Positions 61,597 through 64,000 of a stretch of 64,000 nucleotides of DNA are shown here, one piece after another. Source of the stretch: Haloarcula rubripromontorii (GTDB lineage: Archaea; Halobacteriota; Halobacteria; Halobacteriales; Haloarculaceae); NCBI RefSeq assembly GCF_001280425.1, contig NZ_LIUF01000002.1, positions 496,001-560,000 of the forward strand. The letters are read 5' to 3'. The position numbers were made by a program, and so were the translations under genes. The notes under the pieces were generated by a model. It had not been told where the DNA came from. It saw only the letters and a program-made list of their open reading frames with translations, and did not search any database. How positions within the stretch are numbered: the stretch's first letter is position 1; each line of letters starts with the position of its first letter.

Positions 61597-62934
61597 CTAC
61601 TCCACGTACCGATATTTCCGCTCACCCATCCGGCCCCAGCCGTCGAAGGCGAACTCGTTTTCGGGGGCGGTGAACTCCTCGACATCGGTCTCAGTCTCGT
61701 GATTATGGACGTCGTGGACCTGTTCGTACTCGGCGAAGGAGAGCTCGTAACGGTTCCGGATCTGTTCTTCGATGTCGAGCGCGCCGATTTCTGCCTCCCA
61801 CCCGGGGACGACGGTCTCGGCGTGAACTTCCGCCTGCGCGCCGGACCCGTAGGAGGCAACTAACAATCGGGCCTCGTCCAGATCCAGTCCGTTCTCACGG
61901 GCGTGTTTCAGCCCGGAGACACGGGCGATGTGGACAGAGCCGGTGTACCAGTTGCCGACCTCGCGGGAGATCTCGAGCGTCGGCTCGATGGTATTTGCGT
62001 ACCAGTCCTGATAGCGCTCAGTTTCGGTGAGTGCGTCGGTGTACTCTTTGATCGCCGCATGGAACTCGTCGTCTGTCTCGAAGTCCGAACGCATGGGCTG
62101 GTGACCGATTTCCTCGGCCAGCAGGTCACCCACGTCCGTGCCGCGAACGATGTGTCGGTAGCCAAGCGCTGCGGCCTTCCGGACCATCCCCGGGAACGGC
62201 GTGTGGAAGGGAATCATCTCGTAGTCGCCCGGGTGGATGTCGCCGGCTACCTCGGCGAAGTCTTCCAGTGCCTCGCGCATACGGGCGAGGTAGACGTTTA
62301 CCGAGCGCTTGCCGTCGACGGACGGGAACTGCTGATTTGGCTTGAGAAAGTCAGTTTCGTCGGCGCTGCCGTACCCCTGTTCGGCAGAGAGTTCGACCAG
62401 ACTCGGGTCTTCGTCGACGAGCATCGCCACCGCGCCGGCCCCCTGCGTGGCCTCGCCAGGGTCGTCGCGGGCGTACAGAGCGGTGTCAGTAGCGATGACG
62501 AGCGCGGCTCGACCGCGGTTTCGTCCGGCGCGAATCCAGTTGTAGGCGTCGTCGAGGCTCTGTGTCCCGGAGATACAGGCGAACTTCCGCTCGCCCTTGT
62601 TGGCGTGGTGGAAGTTCTCGTCGTACACCTGTTCGAGACAGCCCGCGATGTACGTCGAGACGGGTTTTGAGTTGTCGAAAGCGCTCTCGGTCGCTACGTC
62701 GATACGGCCGATATCTTCCGGCGTCAGCCCCTTGCGCTCCATCAGGCGATGGGCCGCGTTCGCCCCCATCGTGACGATGTCCTCGTACACGTCGGGGAAC
62801 GACGACGCGCGCAGGCCCAGTCCCTTCGTGTACTTCCCCGGATCGTCTCCCTGAGCCGGCGCGAATGTCTCAGCGAGGTCGAGTTTGAGTTTCCCGGTCC
62901 AGATCTCCATGGCGTCGATACCGACTGCAGTCAT
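61597..62934 (-). CDS. hmgB: Hydroxymethylglutaryl-CoA synthase
   Basis: A 445-residue thiolase-superfamily enzyme of the mevalonate pathway for archaeal lipids. Glu83 (DVATESAFDNSKP), catalytic Cys120 (KFACISGTQSLDDAY) and the His in MIPFHTPFPGMVRKA are in place; the C-terminal half (LARMREALEDFAEVAG, IARVSGLKHARENGLD, ASYGSGAQAEVHAETV) is the HMGS pattern. It condenses acetoacetyl-CoA and acetyl-CoA. The archaeal type is usually clustered with an acetyl-CoA acetyltransferase and a DUF35 protein, which are absent here. Confidence 0.96.
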   Translation of the reverse strand: MTAVGIDAMEIWTGKLKLDLAETFAPAQGDDPGKYTKGLGLRASSFPDVYEDIVTMGANAAHRLMERKGLTPEDIGRIDVATESAFDNSKPVSTYIAGCLEQVYDENFHHANKGERKFACISGTQSLDDAYNWIRAGRNRGRAALVIATDTALYARDDPGEATQGAGAVAMLVDEDPSLVELSAEQGYGSADETDFLKPNQQFPSVDGKRSVNVYLARMREALEDFAEVAGDIHPGDYEMIPFHTPFPGMVRKAAALGYRHIVRGTDVGDLLAEEIGHQPMRSDFETDDEFHAAIKEYTDALTETERYQDWYANTIEPTLEISREVGNWYTGSVHIARVSGLKHARENGLDLDEARLLVASYGSGAQAEVHAETVVPGWEAEIGALDIEEQIRNRYELSFAEYEQVHDVHNHETETDVEEFTAPENEFAFDGWGRMGERKYRYVE

Positions 62935-63032
62935 GAGTCTAACGTCAGCGTGGATGTATATGGGCTTGTCGACTGGTCTTTCGACGATTGCCTAGTATTG
63001 CGTCGATAAGGCGCGACCGATCTGCAAGGTGG

Positions 63033-63710
63033 TTACTCGGTGGCTGCCGGCTTCGTATTAAAAGAGAAATCGACCAGACACTCGTCTTCGAGAACGTCGT
63101 ACGGCTCACTTGGTGACGGAACGGCACGCGACCAGTCGGTGTTGTTGACTACGAGCCGATACGTTCCCGGCTCGATGGTAATCCGGTTGTCGCGGATGTT
63201 CGTCTTGTGGAACCGTGACACCTCACCAGCGTACCGGGCCCGGTAGCGGCTCTGGAACGCCCGGTACTCTTCTTCGGTGAACAGAATGACATCCACGGCC
63301 GGGCCGCGCCGAACGATGAGGTCGTAGCTGAGCGTCGTCTGGCCAGTCGCGTCGACTGTGAAATCTTCATACTCGTTTTCTTCCAATCGGAACGTCGTAT
63401 CAACCGACCGGTGGTTCGGTTCGGGTGTCGGCGTCTGTGTCTCGGTTTCGACCTGCAGCCGTGCCGACGTTTCCGTCGTGCTGTTCGTTTGCGACGCCTC
63501 GGCGCGCTGTGCTGTTGAAGCGTTTGCCGGAGCAGCACTATTCGCTGTCGAGGCAGTGCCGACACGATCAGCTGTCGAAGTTCGTTGTGACGCTGTCGGT
63601 TCCGGGACTGGCGTCGTCTCGGACTCCTCTTCAGGTCGATTCCCGAGACAGCCGGCAGAGAGCGCGGCGAGCACCGAGGCTCCGAAGCCGCGCCGCGACA
63701 GGTCACCCAT
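63033..63710 (-). CDS. Tat-exported lipoprotein of unknown function
   Basis: A 225-residue protein. The N-terminus has a twin-arginine motif and lipobox (LSRRGFGASVLAALSAGCLG; lipidated Cys about residue 21). A low-complexity Ser/Thr/Ala linker follows (about 25-95), then a single beta-rich domain (NRSVDTTFRLEENEYEDFTV-like region, SYDLIVRRGPAVDVILFTEE, TIEPGTYRLVVNNTDWSRAV), which looks like a PPC/carbohydrate-binding-type sandwich. Its role is unknown. It is divergent from the truncated secreted gene at the window edge. Confidence 0.8.
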   Translation of the reverse strand: MGDLSRRGFGASVLAALSAGCLGNRPEEESETTPVPEPTASQRTSTADRVGTASTANSAAPANASTAQRAEASQTNSTTETSARLQVETETQTPTPEPNHRSVDTTFRLEENEYEDFTVDATGQTTLSYDLIVRRGPAVDVILFTEEEYRAFQSRYRARYAGEVSRFHKTNIRDNRITIEPGTYRLVVNNTDWSRAVPSPSEPYDVLEDECLVDFSFNTKPAATE

Positions 63711-63891
63711 ACCTCAGGACACTCATCCACAGTAAAGATGTTTACGGGCAGGTTCTCGTCGCTGGTAATTGGATCGCCGCTCCCTCCCAAACATATTTGT
63801 GGAGAGAGAGCCGATTCTACGCCGTTCGAGACGGTCCCGAGATAACTGTATTCCAGATATCATTTCTCGGAACCGAACAGGAACGTTTCAT
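63711..63891. promoter_or_regulatory. Divergent spacer before the last gene
   Basis: The 181 bp between the Tat lipoprotein and the final gene show no coding frame I trust. For the lipoprotein an AT-rich box (ATCTTTACTG, minus strand, 63729-63738) sits about 25 bp from the ATG. For the last gene TATTCCAGATATCAT (63849-63863) lies about 35 bp upstream. Confidence 0.35.
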
Positions 63892-64000
63892 ATGAACAGA
63901 TCGGTCATCACACTCGGAGTAGTGGTTCTGGCGGTACTCAGTGTCTCGGGACTTGCAGGGGTAGCAGTCGAGGGATCGCTTGGCGCAGACGCGACCCAGC
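63892..64000 (+). CDS. Secreted or membrane protein, 5' end only
   Basis: An ATG at 63892 starts MNRSVITLGVVVLAVLSVSG, then LAGVAVEGSLGADATQ, running off the window after 36 codons. It is a classical Sec signal peptide or membrane anchor with an Ala/Gly-rich cleavage region. Nothing about the mature protein can be inferred. Confidence 0.6.
   Translation, partial: MNRSVITLGVVVLAVLSVSGLAGVAVEGSLGADATQ

Noticed and set aside
1..64000. tRNA, rRNA, CRISPR array or insertion sequence
   Set aside because: No cloverleaf ending in a T-loop, no regularly spaced direct repeats and no transposase-like protein were seen; a tRNAscan and repeat search would be needed to exclude short cases.

Overview
The window is ordinary chromosome of a haloarchaeon, most likely Haloarcula or a close relative. 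The evidence is high GC, very acidic proteins, frequent GTG/TTG starts, leaderless-type promoters (AT-rich box about 25 bp before the start codon), archaeal information-processing genes (rfcL, truD, pth2, psmA/psmB, archaeal-type metG) and halobacterial families (cytoplasmic Htr, HTH-10 activator, HTH-ThiN regulators, Tat lipoproteins). I saw no rRNA, tRNA, CRISPR array, insertion sequence or prophage. Gene density is high and most junctions inside operons are 4-nt overlaps.

Layout. 1-4.4 kb: partial glycosyltransferase, methyltransferase, small wHTH + MBL hydrolase + YkgJ-type Cys-cluster protein, TRAM protein, small DUF protein. 4.5-7 kb: REC-PAS-PAS histidine kinase and a two-wHTH regulator. 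7-12.2 kb (minus strand): metG, small membrane protein, NfeD, SPFH/stomatin, preceded by a VTT/DedA-like membrane protein. 12.3-17.8 kb (minus): MfnA-type decarboxylase, RAD55-like protein with a broken P-loop, ppsA, PhzF-like protein. 17.9-21.2 kb: archaeal 4-phosphopantoate--beta-alanine ligase overlapping a double-AAA ATPase. 21.2-27.5 kb: hutUGIH histidine utilisation operon with a divergent HTH-10 activator. 27.5-34.8 kb: three uncharacterised proteins, thi4, a probable zinc metallopeptidase-like protein, dcd + HTH-ThiN regulator + methyltransferase, and a surface protein with an acidic Pro/Thr repeat. 35.2-37.5 kb: pth2, psmA, psmB, Usp. 37.5-41.7 kb: tenA(Cys)-tenA(Cys-less)-symporter-small membrane protein operon, divergent from a second HTH-ThiN regulator. 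41.7-49.7 kb: CtBP-like dehydrogenase, AtoE-type and MFS transporters, zinc-finger miniprotein, truD, PRTase-wHTH, RNase HI and small membrane proteins. 49.8-54.8 kb: malic enzyme-PTA, soluble Htr transducer, half-size CtaA. 54.9-58.1 kb: polar amino-acid ABC operon. 58.1-64 kb: rfcL, pilin-like protein, XRE regulator, small repeat-containing membrane protein, hmgB, Tat lipoprotein and a truncated secreted protein.

Main themes. (1) Thiamine: thi4, two HTH-ThiN regulators and a four-gene TenA/symporter operon lie within 13 kb, and a candidate operator sits beside the tenA TATA box. (2) Coenzyme A: a probable beta-alanine-forming decarboxylase and the beta-alanine-consuming ligase lie 5 kb apart. 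(3) Histidine catabolism with its likely local regulator. (4) Several perfect palindromes in promoter regions (histidine kinase, ppsA, rnhA, tenA) are good operator candidates. The least explained items are the double-AAA protein, the 42-residue symporter partner, the RAD55-like protein without a P-loop lysine, and a 33-bp exact tandem duplication inside a tiny membrane protein. All functional calls rest on reading the sequence and family knowledge; no searches were run.
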